Source: Raphanus sativus (lineage: Eukaryota > Streptophyta > Magnoliopsida > Brassicales > Brassicaceae). Taken from it: a stretch of 64,000 nt of DNA. A program made the translations under genes and the position numbers. Positions within the stretch are counted from its first letter, which is position 1. Each line of letters starts with the position of its first letter. Location of the stretch: positions 30,677,075 through 30,741,074 of the forward strand of contig NC_079514.1 in assembly GCF_000801105.2 (NCBI RefSeq). The letters run 5' to 3'. Of the stretch, positions 1 to 9,351 are shown in pieces. A model generated the notes under the pieces. The model searched no databases. It saw only the letters and a program-made list of their open reading frames with translations, and was not told the DNA's origin.

Positions 1-455
1 AAAGGTAGAAAGAAAGTAAGTAGCTTAATATGTTGTTCTCCAGCAGAGAATCTCAATCCACTTTTAACTGAAGCTGGAGATATCAGTGAAACAACTTCTA
101 CTACCTTGGAAAACAACAGAGAAACTCAATCCACTATTATTCCTTATGAAGCAATGGATCTGGTCTTAAGCAGAGGTAGTAGCAGTTGTTTCACTGATAT
201 CTGCAGCTTCAGTTAAAAGAGAGACGAACTCACCGTGTCTATATACAAGTTTGTTGTTGCTTCAGTTACAAAGGCCATTTGTTGTTACTGAGTTCTATAC
301 AGCTTCAGTTAAAAGAGAAACTTGGTGTCAAGTTAATTACAAAGGCAATTTACAGAGGCAAATATGACGGGTTAATGTACATTGTACATATTTCCTGCCT
401 CAGGATGCAATGCTTGTTTTGGAGTTAACTCTAATGCGGTTGTCAAGTATACTTA
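1..455. repeat. Left copy of a ~0.4-kb long direct repeat
   Basis: This segment recurs, in the same orientation, at 6864-7248. Shared blocks include the opening AAAGGTAGAAAGAAAGTA, the stretch around CTATATACAAGTTTGTTGTT, and the closing GGAGTTAACTCTAATGCGG. The left copy begins exactly at the window edge, so the homology may continue upstream. It stops near 455, where a GGGTGGGCA-type element begins. No coding frame is evident. The repeat could be an untranslated gene end duplicated with its neighbours, or part of an unclassified transposon. Confidence 0.8.
61..219. repeat. Imperfect inverted repeat (46-nt arms)
   Basis: The left arm at 61-106 is the reverse complement of the right arm at 174-219, with two mismatches in 46 positions and a 67-nt spacer. 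The right copy of the long direct repeat (6864-7248) lacks the left arm and spacer portion and runs directly from CTCAATCCACT into ATTATTCC. The left arm therefore looks like a later templated inverted insertion. A transcript through it would fold into a long hairpin. Confidence 0.8.
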
Positions 456-660
456 GGGGTGGGCACTTTACCCGATATCCGAAGTGGCACCCGAACCCGA
501 CCTGAAAAACCCGAACCGAAATCCAAACCGAAGTAGAAAAATACCCGAACGGATATTAAGTTAAGAAAGATTGGATATCCGAACCCGAACCCGAACGGGT
601 AATACCCGAACCCGAATGGATATCCGAAGATAACCGAACATATGTATACTTATCCTTATT
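456..660. mobile_element. GGGTGGGCA-ended element, truncated (hAT-like family?)
   Basis: It begins TTAGGGGTGGGCA and is full of CCGAACCCGA and GGATATCCG motifs. The same start and internal motif class recur at 9352, 17284, 30947 and 54824. A matching inverted right end (GCCCACCCCTA) is not seen here, so this copy is probably truncated near 650. Assignment to a hAT-type non-autonomous family rests only on the terminal AGGGGTGGGCA motif. Confidence 0.55.
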
Positions 661-689
661 TTTCTAGTTTACATATGCAACCAAAGAAG

Positions 690-1980
690 AAAGTTAACCG
701 TACTCAGGCACTACCGCTGCTCGAGAGGATAGAGATGAACATGTGCCACCCGCGGTTCCTCCACCTGCGGTTCCACTGATTGATCAGGATGCCCTGAGGT
801 AGATAGTGCACGATGCAGGTAGGAAGGCCGCTCAGGAGACAGTCCAGCAGGTTTCCTAGGAGGTTGCTAGGCAGATGGCTGCAGCTCAGTAAGTTCAGCA
901 TATTCCGCGTGGTCTAAGATTCAAGTGCAGCATGGTCCGAAGATTCATGAGTACCAGACCGTGCCAGTTCATGTTTAGCGGGACCAACATATTCCTGGTC
1001 AACAGCCCCCCCCCCCCCGGTTCAGCCCGTTCCATGGGGTTTTCAGGTTCCACCACCGCCATACACCTTCTTAGTGCAGTTATTTGAGTATGATGAGACA
1101 ATTATCAAGATGATGAGACCGATGAAGTACATGAATTTGGAGCATTTAGCGGAACAATGGATGCTAAAATTGCTTATGATTAGATGCATAAATTGGATAA
1201 GTGTTTGAAAATCATCTTGTTTCCACCACCGCTCAAACTTAATATCGCGGGTTTATACCTACATGGTGATGCAGCAGTATGGTGAGATAAGGTGCGTTTG
1301 AGTCATGAGCCTGATGAGCTGACCTATGCAGACTTCATCTTTGCATTCAGCCAAAAGTATTTTCTAGGGAAGCCTTCCACCAGGAGAAGAATGCCTTCGA
1401 ACATTTGAGGCAGGATACTAAGACTCTGAGGGAGTATGAGTTGAAGTTTAATCGACTTCGCAGGTTTACTGATAATAATATGGATAAGGAAGATCTGATC
1501 AGAAGGTTCTTAGATGGGTTGTGAATTGATTTTCACGGCATATGCAATGTGGTGACTTATACCAGCTTAAAGGATCTGGTAGAGAAGACTGTTGTTCAGG
1601 GGACATGTATGGTAGAAGATCAAAAAATCTTCACAGCAGTTGAGCCTAAGTCTAGAAAGACTTCTGAGTCACATAAGACCACCTAGCTGCCCTAGTTGCC
1701 AGCACAACCATTTTGGAAAGTGTATTAAGTTTCATTCATGTGGAAAAGATAGACCAAATGTCAAAAAATCTCTGGTTTAAACCTTTGAATGCGAAATTTG
1801 TGAGACAGATTGTTGCACCTAGAACGGCGTCTACAAATTGCTATAATTGGGGCCAGCGAAATCATATTTTCAGGGATTGCTTGGGAAGGGAACATGTAGA
1901 GGATCCATCACTGCCTAAGTGCCAAAACAACGATCCACGAGTTTTTTGCAATAGAAGATTAAGAGAGAGAGAGAGTTGAG
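690..1980 (+). pseudogene. Decayed Ty3/gypsy retrotransposon gag
   Basis: Joining plus-strand frames recovers a gag-like protein interrupted by many stops and shifts. The recognisable parts are a region reading MMRPMKYMNLEHLA near 1105-1150, a segment like LKLNIAGLYLHGDAAVW near 1230-1280, and one like YADFIFAFSQKYFLGKPS near 1326-1380. These match the retrotransposon gag capsid fold (PF03732 type). A zinc-knuckle-like stretch near 1838-1880 reads CYNWGQRNHIFRDC, where the second cysteine of the usual C-x2-C-x4-H-x4-C is tryptophan. No protease, reverse transcriptase or integrase follows. It is a dead fragment of an old gypsy element. Confidence 0.75.
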
Positions 1981-3060
1981 TCTATAAATTTACGATTCTC
2001 CCATAAAAAAATTCCATTAGTCTTGTAAACCCTAAATTACTATTCTCTCAGATGATTTCCGCGGAAGTCTTCTAGTGCATTGTTTGTTAGAAAACTTAAA
2101 TCACCTAAACTCTAAAATCAAATAAGTAACTAAATAGAATAAACATTTAACTAAACTAAAATCAACTTTTAAAGTATTTAATATACACAAAACCAAGCAC
2201 ATACATGTCAAATTTAATTTTTCAAAAGTAAAGTTAACATTCCAAAATATAACTCTAAAAATATAAATAATAATATAACATATGTTACCAAACCGTAAAC
2301 CAAAGAATATCATAATCAATCTACATTCACTCATTTATGTTGAAAACAATTCAATTTTATTCTTATTTTATATCATTTACAAATGTTTATAATTACATGA
2401 TTAATTTTTCTCCCATAAAAAATGTTATATTCGTAAAATTTATAAATTACTTCCAGTAAATCTTCTCATAGAAGACTTATAAAACCACAAAAAAAAATTC
2501 GGGATTATATTTGTAAAGATGTTTACTGATTTTTTGTTTGGTCATAAATGATTGTTGTAATTTCACTAGGTTATTTGATCATTTTTGTATTTGATTGAAA
2601 TTGAAGTATACTTTTACATTTAAAATCAAGTTTTAAGTTTTTTTTTTGCCAAACAAAAAAAAAATTAGTAACATTAGAAAAAAATGAAAAAAAGCAAAAA
2701 AAATATTAAAGAGATAAATGAAATCAAGTTTTAAGTTTTAAGTTATTTTTGAAAAAAAATAATTATATTAAATTAGTAAAAATTTAAGTTGATTAGTAAA
2801 AAAAAATTTTACTAACATTATAGTAAAAAAATTTACTAACATTATAGTAAAAATAATTATATTAACTTGATTAGTAAAAAAAATCAAGTTTTAAGTTTTA
2901 AGTTATTTTTGAAAAAAAAAATAATTAAAAATGAAATTATATTAATAACATTAGATTATATGTTAAATTAGATAAATGATTATAAATAAATATAATAAAA
3001 TTGTCAAAGCAAAAAAAATATTAAAGAGATAATCGAGAGAAATCATAGAAAAAAATGTCC
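1981..3060. other. AT-rich intergenic DNA with short direct repeats
   Basis: No gene is seen. A block beginning AAATCAAGTTTTAAGTTTTA occurs at about 2721 and again at 2881. Another block, GCAAAAAAAATATTAAAGAG, occurs at about 2694 and again at 3009. ACTAACATTATAGTAAAAA is also duplicated near 2810-2850. The pattern suggests nested local duplication in low-complexity DNA. Confidence 0.6.
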
Positions 3061-3263
3061 AAGGATCAAGAAGAGCGAGACCAGAAAACAACAACGGCTC
3101 GATCTCGCACGTGTAAGGAAATCTTGGTTTTTTCCTTGCGCCGTCAAATTGGTTCGGTGAATGGCTCTCCGTCTGGGACGTGTCATGATATCTAAAAAGG
3201 AAAGATTCGTAAAAAAGGAAAAAAGATTTTCTAAACTAATATCAGATGTCAACGGTCAAAAAA

Positions 3264-3272
3264 GTATAAATA
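3264..3272 (+). promoter_or_regulatory. TATA box of the DCP2-like gene
   Basis: GTATAAATATACATCC lies about 120 bases before the start codon of the DCP2-like gene and matches a plant TATA box. The leader that follows carries no obvious intron. A CACGTG G-box core sits further upstream near 3109. The retrocopy thus seems to have its own promoter-like sequence, but transcription is not shown. Confidence 0.5.
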
Positions 3273-3388
3273 TACATCCAAAGAGAGCACTCGTTCTCTA
3301 CTTCTCTGATACAACACAACAACCAAAAAAAAAATCCTCAGAGTGATTCTAGAGTTGTAAGAAGAAGCCGTGTTGCACAAGAAAAACA

Positions 3389-4258
3389 ATGTCGAGGCTC
3401 CCGTCGAAGAAAGTTCTTGACGATCTTTACAGTCGATTTGTTTTGAACGGCCCCGAGGAAGAAAAGCAGTCTTTGAATCGTCTCATGTTTCTTGTAGAGA
3501 GCGCTCACTGGTACTACGAAGATGACGTCGTCGAAAGCGACCAAACCCTAAAGTCGCTGTCTTTCAGAGAGTTTACTTGTCTCTTATTCAACAACTCTGA
3601 TGTGTTGAGACCTTACGCTGCAAACATGGATAAGATATTGGGAGACTTTTTCGCTTACAAGTCTCGAGTCCCGGTCGCTGGTGCGATTATCCTTGACGAG
3701 ACATACGAACGTTGCTTGCTGGTCAAGGGATGGAAACGATCATCCAGATGGAGCTTCCCACGAGGGAAGAAAAATACGAACGAAGAAGATGATGTTTGTG
3801 CTGTACGCGAAGTCCTTGAGGAGACAGGGTTTGATGTATCGAAGATGCTTAAGAAAGAAGAATACATCGAGTTCACATTCGAAGGAAAGAAAAGAGTGCG
3901 GCTTTACATTGTGGTTGGCGTGAGAGATGATACAGCTTTTGCACCGCAAACGAAGAAGGAGATCAGTCAGATCGCATGGCATCGGCTTGATGGGCTTGAA
4001 AGTGGATTCGCTGGTCTCAAGTTGTTTATGGTTGCACCTTTTCTTGCATCCCTGAAGTCGTGGATGTCATCAAAGCATCTCATGTCTCCTCTGAGCATTG
4101 ATAAGCCCTTTAAACCACCACTCTGCGTGTGGAGTGCAGTAGCAACGAAGACAAGGACAATAACAAAAACGGAAAGAAAATACAATGTAAAACCGTGGAG
4201 ACAGTCTCTAAAGGTCGACAAGTCTGCAGTTTTGCTGGCCTTGGGAATTTGTACTTGA
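3389..4258 (+). CDS. Intronless DCP2-like mRNA-decapping Nudix hydrolase
   Basis: A single open frame of 289 codons closely resembles the N-terminal two thirds of plant DCP2 (Arabidopsis TRIDENT), the Nudix enzyme that removes the m7GDP cap from mRNA in cytoplasmic P-bodies together with DCP1. Residues 1-90 match the regulatory Box A domain (LDDLYSRFVLN, HWYYEDDVVE). The Nudix box is complete at residues 126-148, G-x5-E-x7-REV-x-EE-x-GF. A Box B-like segment (KKEISQIAWHRL) lies at 189-200. The protein ends after a CVWSA segment and lacks most of the disordered C-terminal tail. Family DCP2 genes in Arabidopsis have introns, so one uninterrupted frame suggests a retrotransposed copy. No poly(A) tract or target duplication was recognised, so the mechanism is inferred. 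All catalytic residues are kept, so it could be functional. Confidence 0.85.
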   Translation: MSRLPSKKVLDDLYSRFVLNGPEEEKQSLNRLMFLVESAHWYYEDDVVESDQTLKSLSFREFTCLLFNNSDVLRPYAANMDKILGDFFAYKSRVPVAGAIILDETYERCLLVKGWKRSSRWSFPRGKKNTNEEDDVCAVREVLEETGFDVSKMLKKEEYIEFTFEGKKRVRLYIVVGVRDDTAFAPQTKKEISQIAWHRLDGLESGFAGLKLFMVAPFLASLKSWMSSKHLMSPLSIDKPFKPPLCVWSAVATKTRTITKTERKYNVKPWRQSLKVDKSAVLLALGICT

Positions 4259-4631
4259 GTTATGATTTGGTGGGTTTGTATAGAGCAAAACTGTTGCATA
4301 TGTTATACTTTTCTATTTGGTTTGTTGTACATGATATTGTATTATCAGTATATTCAGTAGTGAATGAAACCAAGCTGTATTCTTTAATTTTAAAAGACGT
4401 TTTCCTTATTAGTTTCAGAGCAAGTAACATTGTTATATGTACAAATTATAATATTAGAAGCTTGCTTCTATGGAGAATTTATACTCAAGTATGAACAATC
4501 AAAGACCTTTTGATGTAACAGAGACTCTCCTTGGAAAACAGCACATCTCTGTTTTGGCAAATTTGCAGTAAGTAATGTCAATCACACCTCATTCATATCT
4601 TTGTTGACATTGATTTGGTCTACCTTCGAAT
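4259..4631. other. 3' flank of the DCP2-like gene
   Basis: AT-rich DNA following the stop codon, probably including the 3' untranslated region. A 33-codon open frame beginning at 4470 was seen but matches nothing I know. Confidence 0.4.
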
Positions 4632-5322
4632 CCACTTGATAAGCAACCACGTACAATATTGCTTCACCGCACCTTTGTTGTGGCTTTGTTGAGCAGAAAC
4701 AAGCTCGATTGTTGTTGTACTTGAAATTTCTGTAGCAGCCACTTGTGAAGTCTGGAAACCACATGTGTCCCATTTATCCACATCCACAAGCCTGATCTAT
4801 AATCCTCATTCAGTCAACTCACATGCTCCCTTCGGTCAAAAATGGCTGCCTTTAATATCCATAACACCAAATCAGAAACAATTTGGGATGAGCTTAAATC
4901 TCCATTTGTGTCTTATTCGGAACATCCCAACATCAAATTTTCTGTGTGCAAGCTCACTGGAAATCCAGACATACATATGATGTATCTCTGCAGCTGTAAA
5001 CCCAGAAACCCATCTCAATAAGTTGTACCAGTGGCTCAATGCAGTTTTTATTTATTCTCACGTAGCCAACCATTTCCTTTCTCTCTGTTTTCACAGCTGT
5101 GATCAGTTGGTAGATTCAGAGGTTCTCTTTGCATCACTTCAATGAAATAACTGAAAGAGTTAACGATCTTTTTGAATACTACAAACAATTCCCTTTGAAT
5201 ACGACAATCCTCATGGCCATAACTCCCGTACTCCAACTGGAAACAGATGATCAGGTTTATATAGAACGCCCAACTGATCTGCCAATCGTTTAAAAGCCTC
5301 GCTTTGCATCATAATCAGCCGC

Positions 5323-6595
5323 TTAGGTTGCAAGTTTGAAACTGTTGCAACCCGTGAAACATGCTCTTGAACCAAAGCAGTCCTCGCCATCGTTACAACT
5401 AACTCCGAGTATTGTGCACAGCTTGATTCTGCCTGGGTGAGGATCTGCTACGAAGTCTCCAGCCAAATCGTAAAAACATCCTGTGTTATGTTCCCATGTA
5501 TCTTTGTAACTGAGATTCTTCTTATAACCTGCCAGCAGTTCTTTCCAATTCAACAAGCTTGTCTTTTTTTTCTTGCTTGAGAGAAGACCAACCACACGTA
5601 ACCATCTCTTAGTCTTCCACTGTCCAAGGCTGAGATACCAACTATCATTCTTACCGTCTTTATACTTGATTGTCCTGCTCCTCACCATCATCTCAAGATA
5701 CCTTTTATCAATGTGTGGATGTTGTTGCTTCTGTTGTTTGAATTTGAACTTCCAAGATTTAGGAAACAGCCTAATTTTCTTCAGTCTCTGTAATTTGTGG
5801 CTTCTACTGAGCATTTTGTCGAATACTTGGTATGCAGTAGAAGTTGACTTACCCCCAGATGACTGCTCACAAAACTCAGGCACTTCTGACTCTAAATCAA
5901 CAGAAACAGGGTACACAACCTCCTTTACGACCTGTTGGTCCTTAATGGCCATATCCCGTTCAATATCACCTAATAATATCTGTCTACGGCCAGGTTCCAG
6001 GACTGAAATTGATACCTGAGGTTGATCAGTACAGTTAACCATCACAACCAAAGCAGGCGTTTCCGATTGCAGAGATGGAGGTGAAGCTGTTTCCATTGGT
6101 TCACAATCACAACCCGAGTCTTCCTTATGAAACTTATCTCTGCGTTTGACATACGCCTCTGCTTCTCCATATATGAAACCATGCGCCAACGCAAGCTTTT
6201 GTAACTCCGTAAACTCTTCAGAAGCAAAGCGATTCTCCATCCAATCGATCCATGGTCTCAGATCATCACCGGTAAACACAGGAATCTCTATGAATCTTTC
6301 CTCTTCGTGATTATCAAGAATCCCAGCTACTTGCCGGATAACCTAACGGAGGACTGTTCCCGTATTGTTCCGATGAAGAAACAGATACCTGAGTCGGGAA
6401 GAATCCAATCGAATCCGCCCGAGGTGATTGTTGTTGTAACGTCGCCATGAATGATTGAACCGTTGCTTCTAGCCGATCGAACGTTGCATCGAAACTCTGA
6501 TACGCCATTGTCGTCGTCGTCACCAAAAGCTTCAAAAGCTCGAACTGATAACGTCGCGATGCTTCGAGTCGCTCACCGCACCAATTGATAAGCAA
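5323..6595 (-). pseudogene. Frameshifted gag-like gene of the 4637-6821 element
   Basis: Two minus-strand frames form one protein. The first (6314-6595) gives about 93 residues with a helical region reading FDATFDRLEATVQSFMATLQ. It ends in a stop near 6314, where a one-base shift continues into FIEIPVFTGDDLRPWIDWME and the 318-residue frame ending at 5323. The FTGDD-x3-WIDWMENRF pattern followed by LALAHGFIYGEA resembles the start of plant gypsy gag capsids (F-x-G-x-D-x3-W). The C-terminal 200 residues are rich in Lys and Trp and unfamiliar; no zinc knuckle is seen. The shift could be a mutation or, less likely, a programmed one. Confidence 0.6.
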
Positions 6596-6821
6596 CCACG
6601 TACAATATTATTGCTTAACTTGCCTTCAAATGCAGAGACACTCCTCCGATTTGCCTTACAATTCTCTGTGATCTTTCGATGCCAGTAACAACACTCATGG
6701 ATCTTTATTTATACTCCTATCTTCAGTAACTGCAAAGCCTCTCTATGAGTCAGCAACTTCACTTCCTTGCCAACAAAGCAACCATCAGCCACGTCAGCTC
6801 TTGTATTGGGTATATCTATCA
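6586..6821 (-). repeat. 5' LTR of the gag-only element
   Basis: On the minus strand this 236-bp segment starts TGATAGATATACCC and ends GGTTGCTTATCA. A promoter-like GAGTATAAATAAAG lies in its middle (near 6704-6716), as expected for U3/R. The base after the LTR leads into ATTGGTGCGG, a probable primer-binding region. The bases TGATAAGCAACCACGTACAA recur at 4637, marking the other end of the element. Confidence 0.65.
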
Positions 6822-6863
6822 CCACTATTCTTCTGAAATATCAAGCCATAGCGCATTTTCCAA

Positions 6864-7248
6864 AGGTAGAAAGAAAGTATCTTAATATGGGTCTTCACCA
6901 GCAGAGAATCTCAATCCACTATTATTCCTTATGAAGATGATTTTTAATGGGATCTTGTCTTAAGCAGAGATAGTAGCAGTTGCTTCACTGATATCTCCAG
7001 CTTTAGTTCAAAGAGAAACGAACTTACTGTGTCTATATACAAGTTTGTTGTTGCTTCATTTACATAGGCGATTTGTTGTTACTGAGTTCTATACAGCTTC
7101 AGTTTAACTTTGTGGCAAACAATCTTAACTACAAAGGCGATTTGCAGAGGCAAATATGAAGGGTTAATGTACATTGCACATATTTCCTGATAAGGATAAG
7201 GATGATCAATGCTTGTTTTGGAGTTAACTCTAATGCGGTTTTGAAGTA
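6864..7248. repeat. Right copy of the ~0.4-kb direct repeat
   Basis: It matches 1-455 with small indels and lacks the 73-base segment that creates the inverted repeat in the left copy. It lies 43 bases outside the gag-only element, so that element inserted near the repeat's edge. Confidence 0.8.
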
Positions 7249-7345
7249 CTCTTCATGCTAAGCCCATGATGCTATATACTAAAAACGGTGAAAGATGGGA
7301 TACGTTGGTGAAAGTAATATTAAACTTTACAAAATTTAAAAAATC

Positions 7346-7410
7346 TGGCCTATACAGGTTTCGAACCTGTGATATTAGCACGACGCTCTAACCAACTGAG
7401 CTAATAGGCC
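7346..7410 (-). tRNA. tRNA-Ile(AAU)-like pseudogene, 9-nt internal deletion
   Basis: On the minus strand the sequence has a full acceptor stem (GGCCTAT with ATAGGCC), a D arm reading AGCTCAGTTGGTTAGAGC, the 5' anticodon stem and AAU-containing loop (TCGTGCTAATA), and a T arm ACAGGTTCGAAACCTGT. Compared with nuclear tRNA-Ile(AAU) as I remember it (74 nt), nine bases after the anticodon loop are gone. That removes the 3' side of the anticodon stem and most of the variable loop, leaving 65 nt. The acceptor stem differs from the usual GGCCCAT/ATGGGCC at both partners, which keeps the pairing. It cannot form a normal cloverleaf and is probably inactive. Confidence 0.75.
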
Positions 7411-7494
7411 TTGTTGATATTTGTTTTTTATCAAATAATTTATTATTTATACAAATGTTAATTTTATCAGCTCGTGTATAGAGCCCACATGGTA

Positions 7495-7564
7495 ACACCT
7501 CCTTGTTGTTGTTTATGTTCTTGCTTTATACACCTCCTTGTTTTTGTTTATGTTCTTGCTTTAT
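7495..7564. repeat. 35-bp tandem duplication
   Basis: Two adjacent 35-bp units, each beginning ACACCTCCTTG and ending TTCTTGCTTTAT, differ by one base (GTTGTTG versus GTTTTTG). Confidence 0.9.
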
Positions 7565-7743
7565 CAAAGCAATCTTTTTTTTTGTCAACATGAAAGCAAT
7601 CTTTTAATCAAGAATCTAGATAACAGAACTATTTTTTTATATAAACGAACTTTTAAACATGTTGGAGGGTGCCATGAGAGGTGCAGGAGGTTATCATGAA
7701 TCTTGATAACAGGAATGGTAAACATTATTTCACTAACTAATTA

Positions 7744-8330
7744 AATCTATCCCGAGATCGCTGATTTCGGTTTCGCTCGATGTGCATGTATGGACAAACC
7801 TCATCTTAGCACCGCACCGCAGGAAGCGTGTAAGCTACTAAACACACTAGAACCTAGATGGTTTGAATCATTACATCTACCAAACTTCATGTGTTAGGCT
7901 CGTTACAAAGAAATTCAGCACAGGAAGCGTGTAAACTTCATGCGAGGTTACATGGCTCCAGAGTATGCTCTTTTCTAGGACAGTTATTGGGAAAGCTAAT
8001 GTCAAAAGAGTTCTCGTCCTCTATATTGCGTGTGAAACCAGAAACAATGTTCTCGTGCCAGGCTCTGGTCATCTCCTACCGGAATAAGATTGCTCACAAC
8101 CTCTTACTTTGAATTTCACCATCGTTGCCAGATTTGGAACCTCTATAGACAGACTGAATAGGTTGTTCGAAACCCTAGATCCATGTCTAAAAAACGAGTT
8201 GCTTCAATCACTAAGGCACGAGGCAGAAGTTTGTAAAGTTCTTCTGTGGGAAGAAGTCATCTGATTCCACCTCCAAACAGACCTCCATCTTTGCAGCTAC
8301 ATGCATATGAAATATCCGTGCCGACTCTGA
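7744..8330 (+). pseudogene. Decayed cysteine-rich receptor-like kinase (kinase C-lobe)
   Basis: Plus-strand frames give fragments of a protein kinase. PEIADFGFARC at about 7751-7783 contains the DFG motif, and RGYMAPEYALF at about 7942-7974 contains the APE motif. A tail like PPPNRPPSLQLHAYEIS lies near 8260-8310. These match the kinase C-lobe of DUF26/CRK receptors, and the position beside COX5C matches CRK42 (At5g40380, from memory). Stops and shifts break it throughout, and CAGGAAGCGTGTAA occurs twice (about 7820 and 7921), suggesting a local duplication. The extracellular and membrane parts are absent. Confidence 0.6.
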
Positions 8331-8682
8331 ACAACTAATGTTGCATATGAATGCATTACACGTAGCATTTTGAAGAAATCTTTCAACAACACTAACATCA
8401 CATTTTCAAACATCGATCTAACGTTTCCATTGTTTTACAACATTTATTTAAAGAACAAAAACACACACACAACGCATTCCTTGTGTTGGTTCTTGATCTT
8501 GAACTCTTGTAAGTAAATATATGAGGTCCTGCATCAAGAAAACAAACAAAATCCAGATCAAAACATTAGATCTCATCTACCATTTTCAACTCTTCCATAT
8601 ATCCATGTCTAAAATGCTCAAGTATCCAAATTTCAAATCTAAAAACAATTGTAAGATAAATACAGAAGAACATACATGGATG
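8331..8682. other. Intergenic, includes COX5C 3' untranslated region
   Basis: Short AT-rich stretch lying downstream of COX5C on the minus strand; part of it is probably the COX5C 3' UTR. No other feature seen. Confidence 0.4.
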
Positions 8683-8880
8683 CTACTCATCTGCAGCGAC
8701 AACACTAATCTCTCCCTTCTCTAGCAAATCATAAAACTCCCTCGTTCGTCTTTGGTTGTTCCAATGATGCATCTTCCACAACCCTCCAGCCGCAAGTCCT
8801 AGTGCTATTCCATAGATTATCTCTTTGACTATGCTTGGTCCCTGGTACACAGCCTTCCTTATCTTTGGAACATTCGCCAT
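8683..8880 (-). CDS. COX5C: Cytochrome c oxidase subunit 5c
   Basis: A 65-residue protein that matches plant COX5c along its whole length, a small nuclear-encoded subunit of respiratory complex IV in the inner mitochondrial membrane. A basic N-terminus (MANVPKIRKAVYQGPSIVKE) precedes a single membrane helix of about residues 21-36 (IIYGIALGLAAGGLWKM). The family signature HHWNNQRRTREFYDLLEKGE then follows and the protein ends with ISVVAADE. The coding region has no intron, but a leader intron lies at 8892-9029, as is typical of plant COX5c genes. Position beside the CRK-like remnant and RS5 fits Arabidopsis At5g40382 (from memory). Confidence 0.95.
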   Translation of the reverse strand: MANVPKIRKAVYQGPSIVKEIIYGIALGLAAGGLWKMHHWNNQRRTREFYDLLEKGEISVVAADE

Positions 8881-8891
8881 TTTTAGATCTC

Positions 8892-9029
8892 CTAACCAAA
8901 ATAATATTCCTATTTATCAGAACATATAATATTGGATTCTCTCCGATTTTCTAACGCAATATAGTAAAGTTCCATTCTACACTTTCCTCTAAGTGCAACC
9001 AAAGCCGAGAGTAGAAATGAAAAGCATAC
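8892..9029 (-). other. COX5C: Leader (5' UTR) intron of COX5C
   Basis: Reading the minus strand, CTAAG|GTATGC at 9030/9029 is a donor and TTTTGGTTAG|GAGATC at 8892/8891 an acceptor, 11 bases before the ATG. The 138-bp AT-rich intron matches the leader introns known to raise expression of plant COX5c genes. The first exon lies at about 9031-9110. Confidence 0.8.
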
Positions 9030-9110
9030 CTTAGAAACCAGGGTTTGAAAGATTCTGAGCACAGAGAAAAACAGAGAAGCTTCAAGACTCCACGAAACGA
9101 GAAAGATCTA

Positions 9111-9351
9111 TTAAAAAGAAGAAGCATGCATTAATCACTTTTTCTATTGTTAAAACAACGGATAGGATTAAAGAATGGATGTGAGAGAGAAAGATCAACG
9201 GTTGTTTACGAGTCAGATTAGTTTTATATTTTCAAATCAAGGATACTAGTGTGCTCCTTGTTTGACAAGTGTAACACACGTCAACACCGCGAGAGAGTGT
9301 CACGTATGCTGTATTCAGTACGTATGAACTTAAGATTATGGTTTCATGTTT
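9111..9351. other. COX5C promoter region
   Basis: Upstream sequence of COX5C on the minus strand, ending at a transposon at 9352. No clear TATA box or other known motif was recognised. Confidence 0.4.

Larger units (their letters stand above)
4637..6821 (-). mobile_element. Gag-only LTR-type retroelement with 5-bp target duplication
   Basis: The element runs on the minus strand, starting TGATAGATATACCC at 6821 and ending GTTGCTTATCA at 4637, so its ends are TGATA and TATCA. The host bases CCACT occur directly on both sides (4632-4636 and 6822-6826), a perfect 5-bp duplication as LTR elements make. The last ~24 bases at 4637 match the end of the 236-bp left LTR at 6586-6821, but the rest of the second LTR is missing or rearranged. 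The internal part holds a gag-like frame and no recognisable polymerase. It best fits a non-autonomous TR-GAG type element of about 2.2 kb. The odd second LTR is the weak point. Confidence 0.7.

Noticed and set aside
4470..4571. 33-codon open frame starting MENLYSSMNNQRP
   Set aside because: Too short, no family resemblance, and no supporting signals.
4637..4770. A complete second LTR of the gag-only element
   Set aside because: Similarity to the 6586-6821 LTR ends after about 24 bases, so only the terminus can be supported.
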